Assembly: GCA_021324825.1 (NCBI GenBank)
Contig: JAJPII010000020.1
Coordinates: 30,665-94,664 of the forward strand
Length of the DNA: 64,000 nucleotides
Reading direction: 5' to 3'
Origin: Spartobacteria bacterium
GTDB taxonomy: Bacteria > Verrucomicrobiota > Verrucomicrobiia > Chthoniobacterales > Chthoniobacteraceae
The position numbers and the translations under genes are program-made. Positions 7,206 to 16,444 of this stretch are shown here, piece by piece. Positions within the stretch are counted from its first letter, which is position 1. Each line of letters begins with the position of its first letter. A model generated the notes under the pieces. That model did no database searches. It was not told the DNA's origin and saw only the letters and a list, made by a program, of their open reading frames with translations.

Positions 7206-9008
7206 ATGAACGAGACAGCGGCATCCTTGCACAACCCACCGGCAGGGCTCGGACGCCGCCTTCCAAAGAACGCGGCATTGCGCGCCTGGGTGGAGGAATC
7301 CGCCGAACTTTGCCGGCCGGAGAGCGTCTTCTGGTGCGACGGCTCGGAGGAGGAGAACGCGTTCCTCCAGGGACAGGCGCTCGCCCTGGGGGTGATGACG
7401 AAGCTGAATCCCGAAAAAGCGCCGGGGAGCTTCATCCATCGCTCGAACCCGAACGACGTGGCGCGCGTGGAGCAAAGCACCTTCATCTGCACGCGGGAAC
7501 GCGACGCCGCCGGGCCCACCAACAATTGGGCCGAGCCGCGCGAAATGTACGCCCGTCTTTACGGCATGCTGAAAGGCGCCATGCAGGGCAGGACGCTTTT
7601 CGTCATCCCCTACCTCATGGGGCCGCCCGGTTCGCCCTTGATGAAGGTGGGCGTGGAACTGACCGATTCCCTTTACGTCGTCCTGAACATGCGAATCATG
7701 AGCCGCATGGGCGCCGCCGCTTACGACCAGCTCGACGGCGGCGGCGAGTTCAATCGCGGCCTGCATTCGCTCCTGGATGTGAACCCGGAACGGCGCTTCA
7801 TCTGCCACTTCCCGGAGGACAACGCCATCGTCTCCGTCGGCTCCGGCTACGGCGGGAACGTCCTCCTCGGCAAGAAATGCCTGGCGTTGCGCATCGGCTC
7901 CTACCTTGGCCGCCGGGAGAACTGGATGGCCGAGCACATGCTCCTGCTATGCGTCGAGTCGCCGGAGGGCGAGAAGACCTACGTCGCGGCCGCGTTCCCC
8001 AGCGCCTGCGGCAAGACGAATTTCTCCATGCTCATCCCGCCGCCCGCGTTCGAGGGGTGGAAGGTGCGGACGATCGGCGACGACATCGCCTGGATGAAGC
8101 CCGGGCCGGACGGCCGCCTCTGCGCGATAAACCCGGAAGCAGGTTACTTCGGCGTCGTGCCGGGGACGAATTCGCAGTCGAACCCGAACGCGGTGAAGAT
8201 GATTTCGCGCGACACCATTTATACAAACGTCGCCACCACCGAGGAGGGCGACGTCTGGTGGGAAGGCAAGGACGGCCCCGCGCCCGCCCATTGCATCGAC
8301 TGGAGGGGCCAGCCCTGGCGACCCGGTTCGCCCGGCGCCGCGGCGCATCCCAACAGCCGCTTCACGACTCCCATGGCGAACAACCCCGCGCTGGCGCCCG
8401 AAGCCGACGACCCGCGCGGCGTGCCGATCAGCGCCATATTATTCGGCGGCAGGCGGGCCACCACGGCGCCGCTGGTCTATCAATCCTTCAACTGGAGCCA
8501 CGGCGTCTACATTGGCGCCACGATGGGGTCGGAAACGACCGCCGCCGCCGCCGGAGCCGTGGGCCAGGTGCGCCGCGACCCGATGGCGATGCTCCCTTTT
8601 TGCGGTTATCACATGGGCGACTATTTTTCGTACTGGCTCGGCATGCGAAAACAGGTCGCCGACTTGCCGTTGATCTTCGGCGTCAACTGGTTTCGCAAAA
8701 GCCCGGAAGGCGCGTTCCTCTGGCCCGGGTTTGGCGAGAACATGCGCGTGTTGAAATGGATCGTCGACCGCTGTCATGGCCGCGCGCCCGCGCGGGAGAC
8801 CGCCATCGGCTGGTTGCCGCGCCGCGAGGACTTCATCTGGCGGGGCCTGGAACAATTCACCGCGGAAGACTTTGAGCAGGTGCAGAGGATCGACCCGCTG
8901 GAATGGCGGGCGGAGGCGGACTCGCAGGCGGAATTCTTCGCGAAACTCGGAGACCGCGTGCCGAACGAACTCCTCCTGCAGCGCGAACTGCTTATCGCGC
9001 GGCTCTAG
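7206..9008 (+). CDS. pckG: Phosphoenolpyruvate carboxykinase (GTP)
   Basis: 600 residues, the normal length for GTP-dependent PEPCK, which converts oxaloacetate and GTP to PEP, CO2 and GDP at the head of gluconeogenesis. Key sites: the P-loop with reactive Cys (FPSACGKTNFSM, about residue 265), GDDIAWMK metal-binding region, NPEAGYFGVVPGTN, FGGRRATTAPLV, the nucleotide-binding FGVNWFRK, and WIVDRC near the end. The start at ATG 7206 begins shortly before a typical N-terminus. It is divergent from the glycosyltransferase fusion. The anabolic enzyme sits apart from other carbon metabolism genes (gnd is 21 kb away). Confidence 0.97.
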   Translation: MNETAASLHNPPAGLGRRLPKNAALRAWVEESAELCRPESVFWCDGSEEENAFLQGQALALGVMTKLNPEKAPGSFIHRSNPNDVARVEQSTFICTRERDAAGPTNNWAEPREMYARLYGMLKGAMQGRTLFVIPYLMGPPGSPLMKVGVELTDSLYVVLNMRIMSRMGAAAYDQLDGGGEFNRGLHSLLDVNPERRFICHFPEDNAIVSVGSGYGGNVLLGKKCLALRIGSYLGRRENWMAEHMLLLCVESPEGEKTYVAAAFPSACGKTNFSMLIPPPAFEGWKVRTIGDDIAWMKPGPDGRLCAINPEAGYFGVVPGTNSQSNPNAVKMISRDTIYTNVATTEEGDVWWEGKDGPAPAHCIDWRGQPWRPGSPGAAAHPNSRFTTPMANNPALAPEADDPRGVPISAILFGGRRATTAPLVYQSFNWSHGVYIGATMGSETTAAAAGAVGQVRRDPMAMLPFCGYHMGDYFSYWLGMRKQVADLPLIFGVNWFRKSPEGAFLWPGFGENMRVLKWIVDRCHGRAPARETAIGWLPRREDFIWRGLEQFTAEDFEQVQRIDPLEWRAEADSQAEFFAKLGDRVPNELLLQRELLIARL

Positions 9009-9110
9009 GCAATCCCAACGCGTTTCTCGTTCTTGACGCCAAAATGGCGGGGGAGAGCGCGAGCAGTTGGCGCGAGTTGCTCCTGGATTTGAAGAAGAGA
9101 GGCGGGGCGT

Positions 9111-10481
9111 CTATCGCCATTGGCCGATCTGCTGCGGGAAGAGGCATTCCGCGCAGTCGGAGTTGTCCTTCATGCAAAAGTCTTCGTAGATTTGCATCAA
9201 GCCTTGTTGGCGAGCCGCCGTTTTCAGCATTTCCTTCGCTTGGGGCATCCCGCCGAACAGACGGATCGCGGCGGTTTCCACACGGCGATTCACGGATGCG
9301 GCGGCCAGGTTGGCATACCCGCTCCATGCGGCGGGCTCGGCCAGGATGGCGAGAGGGTAGAAAACATTCGCGAGCATTTCCGTGACCCGGGATTCGCCGA
9401 CAAGAGCCATCGGCGCGGTCATCCCCTCGGCGGTGAGGGTGTAATGAAGATCCCAATACTCATCGTGCAACCCGGCAAAGAACGCATGAATCCGCTTCGG
9501 ATCGAGACTCTCCTTCAATCTCCGAACTTTGCCCCAATGCCTCACGATCTGCGCGAGCGCCGCGACTCTGCGTTGCGGATGGTTCGCGGGCCGCACCCCG
9601 CCGGTGCGCCAGCGCTCGGGCTTGAGCGCGAGGCGTTCCCACTTGTCGCGCTCCGGCCACCACCCCTCCCAAATCGCGCGCAGGTAGGAGCGCGTCTCCT
9701 GAGGAAACCGGCCCATGCCCGTATGGGGAAGGAAACCGCTGACTCCAAAAAGGAGCGAGTCGACGCGCTCTTTCTCCCGCAAGAGGAGGCGCAGGGGAAG
9801 CCGTTGCGTGAGCAACGTGAAGGCGAAGGTGTTTCCCTTGTAGCCGAGTGTAGCGGCAAGCGCCTGGTACAGCGCTTCGTCGGCGCCGTGCGCGTCGGCG
9901 GCCCGGGCGATGCGGGCCGCTTTGTTTTGCAAACGGAATTGGGCCGCCGCGTCCAGGATATCGGCGGCTTTCCCGCCCGGAAGGTCGCGCAAGGGCGCCA
10001 GGCATCTGCCTGGCTTGGCCAGGGGCGCGGAACGCGGCGGTTCCTCGCCGAGTTTCGAGGGGTCGAGCAGAACCTGGAGGACGTTGCGATTCCGCGCGGT
10101 CCGCGTGAAGAACGCGGCGGAGCCTTTCTGAAGGAAGATGTGCAGAATCACGGACTCGTAATCCGGATTCACCGCGTGCCCGTGCCGTTCCCAATCGCGC
10201 GCGTCGGGATCCAATTCGACGCTTCCGCGGATGGGCGCTGCGCCGTTGATGGATACGGCGGCTTCAGCGAAGTCGGGACCCGCTTCGCGGTTCCACACGC
10301 CGAACTGGACGATGCGGACCTCCTCGCCGCCGGTTGCTTGAAAACGCGTTCCGAACTCCCCCGCGAACCAGCTCGCCTGCAACTCGATTTCCGTCCATTT
10401 GCGCGAAGAAAAAAAATCCCCCTCGCCGAGCCTGGAGCGCTCCGGCGGACGCAACGCGGCATAATGAGCGGCGGGCGTCAC
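9111..10481 (-). CDS. DUF2851 family protein
   Basis: 456 residues beginning GTG. Matches the DUF2851 pattern: SRKWTEIELQASWFAGEF, VQFGVWNREAGPDF, GSVELDPDARDWERHGH, then ALAATLGYKGNTFAF, and a C-terminal cysteine cluster (CMKDNSDCAECLFP) that could bind a metal. The family has no assigned function, though the N-terminal section resembles a nuclease-like fold in some descriptions; I cannot verify this. Its GTG start overlaps the TGA of the upstream TIGR03790 gene (GTGA), so it is the last gene of a three-gene coupled operon. About 100 bases of non-coding sequence separate it from pckG. Confidence 0.85.
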   Translation of the reverse strand: MTPAAHYAALRPPERSRLGEGDFFSSRKWTEIELQASWFAGEFGTRFQATGGEEVRIVQFGVWNREAGPDFAEAAVSINGAAPIRGSVELDPDARDWERHGHAVNPDYESVILHIFLQKGSAAFFTRTARNRNVLQVLLDPSKLGEEPPRSAPLAKPGRCLAPLRDLPGGKAADILDAAAQFRLQNKAARIARAADAHGADEALYQALAATLGYKGNTFAFTLLTQRLPLRLLLREKERVDSLLFGVSGFLPHTGMGRFPQETRSYLRAIWEGWWPERDKWERLALKPERWRTGGVRPANHPQRRVAALAQIVRHWGKVRRLKESLDPKRIHAFFAGLHDEYWDLHYTLTAEGMTAPMALVGESRVTEMLANVFYPLAILAEPAAWSGYANLAAASVNRRVETAAIRLFGGMPQAKEMLKTAARQQGLMQIYEDFCMKDNSDCAECLFPQQIGQWR

Positions 10482-12052
10482 GGCGGCGTCATCCGCGCGG
10501 CGTCGTCGCGGAGGACGCGCAGCGCGGGGGCGTCCGGGAATTGCGCGGCCTCCTTGCGCACCAGGGCCAGCCCTTCCGCGTCTCTGCCGGCGGCGCGCAG
10601 GAGCCGGACTTCATGGATGGCGACGCGCAGGATGTCGTCACCGTCCTTATAGCACCGCCGGGCGGCGTCGAATGCGGCCAGGCTTGCCGTCAGGTCGCCC
10701 GCGTCTTTTTCAAGAAGACCAAGCCCTTCGAAAATAACTCCGCTGCGGAGCCTGTTTCCAGCCTGTCGCAACGCGGCTTCACCGGCGGCGCGATCCTTGT
10801 AAAACCAGTCGCGCACCCCGTCGCGATAGGCCGCCCATTCCTCGTCCGACTTCGGGGCGGCGCCAAAAACGTCCTGGTTTAATTTGAAGGGCCGGTACAA
10901 TGGGTCGCCGACGAAGGTTGGCATCCAGGAAAGCACGGGTTGAGACATGTAACCACTCTCCGCGAAGGTGAACCCGGCCCGAAGGCGTTCGTCAAAAACG
11001 TCAAGATGCGGCAGAAACGGAAGATACGGTTCATAGACATTCCCCATGGATGCCGCCGCGCCGTGCGCCAGCAGCGGGCCGACCCAGCCGGCTTTGGGGT
11101 CGCGAATGGTCGCGGCGCTATAGGAATGGATGTGGCATGCGACGGCGCCTTTTGTGAATTGGAAGCTGTCCAGCGTGAAGGGCCCCACGCTGTTCGCGGA
11201 ATACCAGCCGTAGTACAGCGCGGCGTTTCGCATCGGGTAATCCCGCGCGAAGAGTGCGGGGCCTTCCTGGACAATGCACGGAACTCCCTGCCGGGTTGCA
11301 TTTTTCTCAATGCGGCGCATCCATCGATCTCCCAAAGCGTAGCCGCCGGTGTTGACGCCCCGCTCGTTGATATAGGCAAAACCCCAGAGGCCGGTCTTTT
11401 CCGTTTCCACGGAATCCTCGATCATCCGCCGGACGATGGCGTCCGAAGGGCCGTCCAGCCGGCAGACAAGCATGACCGCGGGCATGTCGGCGGTAAAGAT
11501 CGAGGTGAAGGAGCGGTAGTAGGGATTATTCAACGCGCCGGAAATGACGCGGCTGTAAGCGCCGAGGACCGAAAGCTCGGAATCAACCGACGCCTGGTTG
11601 GTGGAAGCGAGGATTGGCGGCCCTTTCGACGAATCGCCGGGATAATGTTCGGCCTGGCGGATTTTCAACGGCATCCCGCGCATCAGCGCGACGAAACGCA
11701 CCTTGTTTTGCAACACGCGAACGGGGTTGCCCTCCTTCAGTTTCCACCAGCCGCGCCCGGCGAAGACGCGACGCAACGGATCGGCGATGGTCGCATCGTA
11801 TTCGTCGCGGGATATTTCCTCCTCCCGCGAACAATCCACGCCCACGATGTTGTCCGGCGGGATCCCACGCAAGCCGGCGTAGAAATTCGCGAGCGCCGGC
11901 GAAGAGGGGTCGCGCGTGTTGTATACGACGATGGTCGCCGCGGCGCAGCGGTCAACCGCGCTGCGCGGAAGCCACTCGAACGGCTTTTCCTGCCCGGAGA
12001 CGGCCGTCGCCAGGCACAGGCTGAACGCCGCGAGGACGACGCATCTTTTCAT
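10478..12052 (-). CDS. TIGR03790 family secreted protein
   Basis: About 524 residues with a signal peptide (MKRCVVLAAFSLCLATAVSG). Family phrases are ATIVVYNTRDPSSPALANFYA, IPPDNIVGVDC, VRFVALMRGMPLKI and CHIHSYSAATIRDP, which match TIGR03790, a family of unknown function common in Planctomycetes, Verrucomicrobia and Acidobacteria. The C-terminal about 130 residues look TPR-like (GLGLLEKDAGDLTASLAAF). Start at 12052 overlaps the stop of the PhnP-like gene by ATGA, and its stop overlaps the DUF2851 start. This places a secreted protein between two soluble ones in one operon. Confidence 0.85.
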   Translation of the reverse strand: MKRCVVLAAFSLCLATAVSGQEKPFEWLPRSAVDRCAAATIVVYNTRDPSSPALANFYAGLRGIPPDNIVGVDCSREEEISRDEYDATIADPLRRVFAGRGWWKLKEGNPVRVLQNKVRFVALMRGMPLKIRQAEHYPGDSSKGPPILASTNQASVDSELSVLGAYSRVISGALNNPYYRSFTSIFTADMPAVMLVCRLDGPSDAIVRRMIEDSVETEKTGLWGFAYINERGVNTGGYALGDRWMRRIEKNATRQGVPCIVQEGPALFARDYPMRNAALYYGWYSANSVGPFTLDSFQFTKGAVACHIHSYSAATIRDPKAGWVGPLLAHGAAASMGNVYEPYLPFLPHLDVFDERLRAGFTFAESGYMSQPVLSWMPTFVGDPLYRPFKLNQDVFGAAPKSDEEWAAYRDGVRDWFYKDRAAGEAALRQAGNRLRSGVIFEGLGLLEKDAGDLTASLAAFDAARRCYKDGDDILRVAIHEVRLLRAAGRDAEGLALVRKEAAQFPDAPALRVLRDDAARMTPP

Positions 12053-12828
12053 GGCTCGATTTTCATTCCATCGTACGCCAGCCGGACGCCCGGCGGCAGC
12101 GAAGCCTCCGTCGCGGCATGCGGCAACTCGTGGCACATATGGGTAAACCAGGTCCGCGGCGCCTTCACCCGCGCGGCGATCTCCAGCGCCTCGGCGACGT
12201 TCAAGTGCGTGGGGTGAAGCCGATGCCGCAATGCGTCGATGATCAACACCCGCACGCCGGAGATCGCTTCGATGACTTCGCGCGACACGACTTTGCAATC
12301 GCTGAGATAAGCCGCGAGGGGCGCACCGCCCCGGCTCATGAGGTAACCGTTGACCATCGTCCTGCCGTGCATGACCGGCAGGGGCAGCAACTCGGTTTCC
12401 CCAAGCCGGAAAACCCCGGAAACGACGCGGGGCTGCGGCAGCACGTAGCCGATGATGCGGTTCTCCCCGCTGAAGGCGAATTCAAACACCCTGCGCAGAC
12501 TCCGCATCGTTTCCCCGGATGCGTAGACGGGAATCTCCTTGCCGCCCGCGCAAAACGCCCGAAGATCGTCGAAGCCCATGATGTGGTCGGTGTGCGCGTG
12601 CGTGTAAACCACGGCGTCGAGAGAGGTGATCTTTTCGCGGAGACACTGGGCGCGGAAATCGGTTCCCGTGTCGATGACCCACGCGCACTCGGGCGTCTGG
12701 ACGTGGATGGAAGAGCGGGTGCGGTTGTCGCGGGGATCGGGCGAGGCGCAAACCGCGCAGCCGCAACCGATCATCGGCACGCCGTGTGAAGTCCCCGTGC
12801 CGAGAAAGGTGATCGTCAATTCCGCCAT
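12049..12828 (-). CDS. PhnP-like metallo-beta-lactamase-fold phosphodiesterase
   Basis: About 259 residues. Begins ELTITFLGTGTSHGVPMIGC with a following CxVC (GCGCAVC), and has HAHTDHIMGFDDLR as metal-binding motif, GYLMSRGG, AYLSDCK and RHRLHPTHLN, as in PhnP/RNase Z-like MBL phosphodiesterases. PhnP proper hydrolyses cyclic ribose phosphates in phosphonate breakdown, but there are no phn genes here, so the substrate is open. The ATG at 12828 is chosen from the strict family N-terminus. First gene of a coupled operon with TIGR03790 and DUF2851 genes, and divergent from recN. Confidence 0.87.
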   Translation of the reverse strand: MAELTITFLGTGTSHGVPMIGCGCAVCASPDPRDNRTRSSIHVQTPECAWVIDTGTDFRAQCLREKITSLDAVVYTHAHTDHIMGFDDLRAFCAGGKEIPVYASGETMRSLRRVFEFAFSGENRIIGYVLPQPRVVSGVFRLGETELLPLPVMHGRTMVNGYLMSRGGAPLAAYLSDCKVVSREVIEAISGVRVLIIDALRHRLHPTHLNVAEALEIAARVKAPRTWFTHMCHELPHAATEASLPPGVRLAYDGMKIEP

Positions 12829-12875
12829 GAGTTGAAAAAACGGGGTGATCTTTCCATACTCCTCCCGTGCGCGCA

Positions 12876-14588
12876 ATGCTCTCCTCTCTTCGGATCAGGA
12901 ACCTCGCCCTCGTGGAAGACCTGGAGTGGAACTTGTCCCCGGGCTTCACCGCCGTCACGGGCGAGACCGGCTCGGGCAAGTCGATCATCCTCGGCGCGCT
13001 GAAGCTCCTGCTCGGCGAGCGCGCGGAAAGAACGCTCATCCGCGCCGAGGCGGAAAGCTGCGCGGTCGAAGGCGCCTTCCGTCTGCCGGATTCCGCCGCC
13101 CTGGACGCCCGCCTGGCCGAACTCGGCATCGATCCGTGCGCGGATTCCGAGTTGATCGTAAAACGGGTCTTCTCGCATTCCGGGACGAACAGGCAGTTCA
13201 TCAACTGCTGCGCGACGACGCTCGCGATCCTGAAGGAAGTGGGCGACAGTCTCGTCGACCTCCACGGGCCGCACGAGCACCAATCGCTCCTTTCCGCGGA
13301 CAACCAGCTCGGCCTGCTCGACGCCTTCGCGGGCGCGGGCGAACTCCGGGCAAGTTACCAGACGCAGTTCCGGGCGCTGGCGCGGCTTGCCGCCGAGCGG
13401 GAGAATCTTTCCGCCGGCGAAGCCGCCCTGGAACGCGAAGTCGATCTCCTGAAGCACCAGGTGAACGAGATTGAAGCCGCGGATTTTCAGCCCGGCGAGG
13501 GCGAGACCCTCCTGAAACGTTACACTCTGGCCGCCAACGGGCGGCGGCTGGCCGAGGTCTCTTCCGGGATATTGCAACGCCTGGCCGAGGCCGACGACGC
13601 CGTACTCAACCGCCTGGGAGAACTGCGGCGGTTTTTCCGCGATCTGGAAAAGCTGGACCCGGCCTCGTCGGAACTCGCGGCGGCCGAGGCGCGCGCGGCG
13701 TCCGAACTGGAGGGAATCGCCGGCCGCCTCCGGGAGTACGGGGAGCAACTCGACATCGATCCCGCCGAACTGGCGCGGCTGGAGGAGCGCGTAACCCTCG
13801 CGGAGACGCTCAAGAGAAAATACGGCGGCTCCATCGAAGAGGTCATCGCCTTCGGCCAAAACGCCGCGACGCGCCTGCGCCGGATCGAGTCGCGCGGGGA
13901 GGAATTGCTCCGCCTTGAAAAGGAGATCGAGGCCGCGCGGAGCCGCCTGCTGGAAACCGGCGCGAACCTCACCCGGCGCCGCGAAAAGGCCGCCCCCGTC
14001 CTCGCCGCGGACGTCGCCGGGCAGTTGCGCGACCTGGGCTTCAGGAAATCCGGCTTCGACATAGCCGTCTCGCCGCTGGGAAAACCCTCCGCGCTTGGCC
14101 TGGAGAGCGTCGAGTTTCTCTTCACCCCGAACCCGGGCGAACCGCCGATGCCGCTCAAGGCCATCGCTTCGAGCGGGGAAATCTCGCGCGTCATGCTCGC
14201 GGTCAAATCGTCCCTCGCAAAGCAGGACAGCGTCCCCCTGCTCGTCTTCGACGAGATAGACGCCAATGTCGGCGGCGAGATCGCCCGCTCCGTCGGCGAA
14301 AAGATGCTCTCGCTCGGCGCCGCCCACCAGGTGCTCTGCATAACCCACCTCCCGCAGGTGGCGGGCATGGCCGACGCCCAATTCGTCGTCACGAAGGAAT
14401 TTGAAAACAACCGCACCGTCTCGCGCCTCTCGGCGGCGGAGGGCGAAGCGCGCGTGGAGGAACTCGCCCGAATGCTCGGCGGGCGCACCGATTCCGCGCT
14501 GGCCCACGCCAGGACGCTTCTCTCGTCCCGCCCCGGGCCGGGCGAAGGGGCCAAAAAGAGATTGCTGAAGCGCGGAACGGGGGCATAG
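12876..14588 (+). CDS. recN: DNA repair protein RecN
   Basis: About 570 residues, an SMC-like ATPase used in double-strand-break repair. N-terminal Walker A GETGSGKSIIL follows LRIRNLALVEDL; the middle is coiled-coil rich (for example EREVDLLKHQVNEIEAA); the C-terminal half has the signature ISRVMLAVKSSL, Walker B LLVFDEIDANVGGE and the ITHLPQVAGMAD motif. The length fits the family. A GTG nine bases upstream is an alternative start. Divergent from the PhnP-like operon with about 47 bases between starts. Followed after 14 bases by the foldase gene. Confidence 0.95.
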   Translation: MLSSLRIRNLALVEDLEWNLSPGFTAVTGETGSGKSIILGALKLLLGERAERTLIRAEAESCAVEGAFRLPDSAALDARLAELGIDPCADSELIVKRVFSHSGTNRQFINCCATTLAILKEVGDSLVDLHGPHEHQSLLSADNQLGLLDAFAGAGELRASYQTQFRALARLAAERENLSAGEAALEREVDLLKHQVNEIEAADFQPGEGETLLKRYTLAANGRRLAEVSSGILQRLAEADDAVLNRLGELRRFFRDLEKLDPASSELAAAEARAASELEGIAGRLREYGEQLDIDPAELARLEERVTLAETLKRKYGGSIEEVIAFGQNAATRLRRIESRGEELLRLEKEIEAARSRLLETGANLTRRREKAAPVLAADVAGQLRDLGFRKSGFDIAVSPLGKPSALGLESVEFLFTPNPGEPPMPLKAIASSGEISRVMLAVKSSLAKQDSVPLLVFDEIDANVGGEIARSVGEKMLSLGAAHQVLCITHLPQVAGMADAQFVVTKEFENNRTVSRLSAAEGEARVEELARMLGGRTDSALAHARTLLSSRPGPGEGAKKRLLKRGTGA

Positions 14589-14602
14589 GCTTGCCACGTT
14601 AA

Positions 14603-16105
14603 ATGATAAACACCCTCCGCAAACATCAGCAGTTCCTCATGGTGTTTGTCACCATCCTGGTGATCATCTCCTTCGTCTGGTTCTATAACGTCAACCGGAC
14701 GGCGGGCCGCAACGCCGCCGCCGGCGGCGAGGAGATCGCCTCCATCTACGGGCGGCAGCTCACGCAAAACCAGTTGGAGCGCGACTTCCGGCGGTACTAC
14801 CTCGCGGGGGAATTGGGGCTTTACGAGATGATCCAGTCCCTGCGCGGAGCCGGGCAGAAAACCGCCGAGGATTTTGTCTGGAACTCGATGGTCCTTGAAC
14901 ACGAGGCCGGCGTCCTGCAAATCCAGCCGACCAAGGAAGAGATCATCGCGGAGGAATCCCATCTGCCGGTCTTCCAGACAAACGGCGCTTTCGATCCGGA
15001 CAAACTGGCGGGCTTCATCCAGGAACAGCTCGCCCCGAAGGGATTCGGCGAAAGCGAGATCGACGAACTCATCGTGAAAGACCTCCAGCTCAAGAAGGTG
15101 AAGAAGCTGCTCGCTTCCACCGTGGCGCTGGCGCCGTCGGAAGTCCGGTTCGCCTACGATGTCGAGAATCGGAAGATGGACATCTCGGTGATCCGCTTCC
15201 GGCTCGCCGATGTCCCGGTCAAGCTATCCGAGGACGATCTGAAAAAGGCGTTTGAAGCGAGAAAGGACAACTTCCGTTCCGACGAAAAGCGGAAGGTCGC
15301 CTTCATCGTCTTCTCGCTGCCGGATTCCGACAAGAAGCTGGCAGGCAAGGATCTGAATGACGCGATGGGAAAACTGGCGAATCACGCCAGCGATTTCGCC
15401 GAAGCGATGACGGAGAAGGGAGCGCGGTTCGACCAGGTCGCCGCGAAATTCGGCCTGCAAACGCACGAGACGGCGCTCTTCAGCGAAGCCGAACCGGACA
15501 AGCAACTGGCCGGGAATCCCGCGGCCGTCCATGCGGCATTTCAAATGACCAAGGCCGATCCGAACAGCGATCCCGTCCAGGGCCCGAATTCCTTTTATGT
15601 AATGCACCTCGAGGACGTGGCTCCGAGTTTGCCCCTCACCTTCGAACAGGCGCGGGCGCAACTCACCGCGCAACTGAAGGACGAGCGCGCCAAGGAGACG
15701 CTGAATCTGAAAGCGACCGATATCCGCAACAAGATCGTCACCGCGTTGAAGATGGGAAAATCCTTCCCGGAAGCCGCGAAAGCCGCGGGACAGAGCGTCG
15801 AAAGCCGTCCGCCGTTCTCGCTGAGCGACTTGAGCAGCCAGGAGCAACCGGAGACGGGGGCGTTCGCGGAAACCGCGATGCAACTGAGCCCCGGCGAACT
15901 AAGCGAGTTCACGCCGTCGGAGAGCGGCGGCGCGCTCGTCTTCCTGGATAAATTCGAGCCGATAGACCCCGCGGTCTTCGCCAAGGAGGAGCATTCGCTC
16001 GGCGAGCGGTTCCTGCGGGGCAAACAGGAGATCGCGTTCCGCGACTGGCTGCGTCTCCAGCGGCTTGGGGCGCGGATGCACGTCCTTGGCCAGGCGGGGA
16101 CATGA
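14603..16105 (+). CDS. PpiD/SurA-like peptidyl-prolyl isomerase foldase
   Basis: 500 residues. One N-terminal membrane anchor (about residues 12-29, FLMVFVTILVIISFVWFYNV) precedes a SurA-like N domain and a region with GPNSFYVMHLEDVAPSLPL typical of PpiD/SurA chaperones with parvulin-like modules. It most likely sits in the inner membrane with the bulk in the periplasm, helping newly exported proteins fold. Parvulin active-site residues are not obvious, so catalytic activity is uncertain, as in many PpiD homologues. The stop is 6 bases before the TPR gene, suggesting an operon recN-ppi-TPR-metG. Confidence 0.8.
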   Translation: MINTLRKHQQFLMVFVTILVIISFVWFYNVNRTAGRNAAAGGEEIASIYGRQLTQNQLERDFRRYYLAGELGLYEMIQSLRGAGQKTAEDFVWNSMVLEHEAGVLQIQPTKEEIIAEESHLPVFQTNGAFDPDKLAGFIQEQLAPKGFGESEIDELIVKDLQLKKVKKLLASTVALAPSEVRFAYDVENRKMDISVIRFRLADVPVKLSEDDLKKAFEARKDNFRSDEKRKVAFIVFSLPDSDKKLAGKDLNDAMGKLANHASDFAEAMTEKGARFDQVAAKFGLQTHETALFSEAEPDKQLAGNPAAVHAAFQMTKADPNSDPVQGPNSFYVMHLEDVAPSLPLTFEQARAQLTAQLKDERAKETLNLKATDIRNKIVTALKMGKSFPEAAKAAGQSVESRPPFSLSDLSSQEQPETGAFAETAMQLSPGELSEFTPSESGGALVFLDKFEPIDPAVFAKEEHSLGERFLRGKQEIAFRDWLRLQRLGARMHVLGQAGT

Positions 16106-16111
16106 GCCGCC

Positions 16112-16444
16112 ATGGCGCTCGAAGAACTCTTTGACGACGCAAACGGCGACCTCGCCGTAGGCGACCTGGAAAGCGCGGTTGAAAAGTACCGGCAATGCGT
16201 CGCCGAAGACCCCGCGTTCTTCGACGGCTGGCACGCCCTCGGCATGGCGCTCATGAAAATCGGGCGCTATGAAGAGGCTATCGCCGCCGGCCTGAAATCA
16301 GTGGAGCTTCGGCCCAACGACCAACTCGGCTGGTCAAGCCTCTCTCTCTTTTACGTGCGGAACAACCAGATACAGGAAGCCGAGGCCGCGGGCGCGAAAG
16401 CGAGAATCCTCTCGTGGGGCGGCAAAGTAAAAAAGGACTCCTGA
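16112..16444 (+). CDS. Small TPR-repeat protein
   Basis: 110 residues containing about two to three tetratricopeptide repeats (GDLAVGDLESAVEKYRQCV, FDGWHALGMALMKIGRYEEA, LGWSSLSLFYVRNNQIQEAE). TPR proteins act as protein-protein adaptors. No signal peptide. The TGA stop is immediately followed by the metG ATG, so the two are co-translated; the coupling suggests a role tied to translation or merely operon packing. The short length and lack of other domains prevent a more specific call. Confidence 0.8.
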   Translation: MALEELFDDANGDLAVGDLESAVEKYRQCVAEDPAFFDGWHALGMALMKIGRYEEAIAAGLKSVELRPNDQLGWSSLSLFYVRNNQIQEAEAAGAKARILSWGGKVKKDS

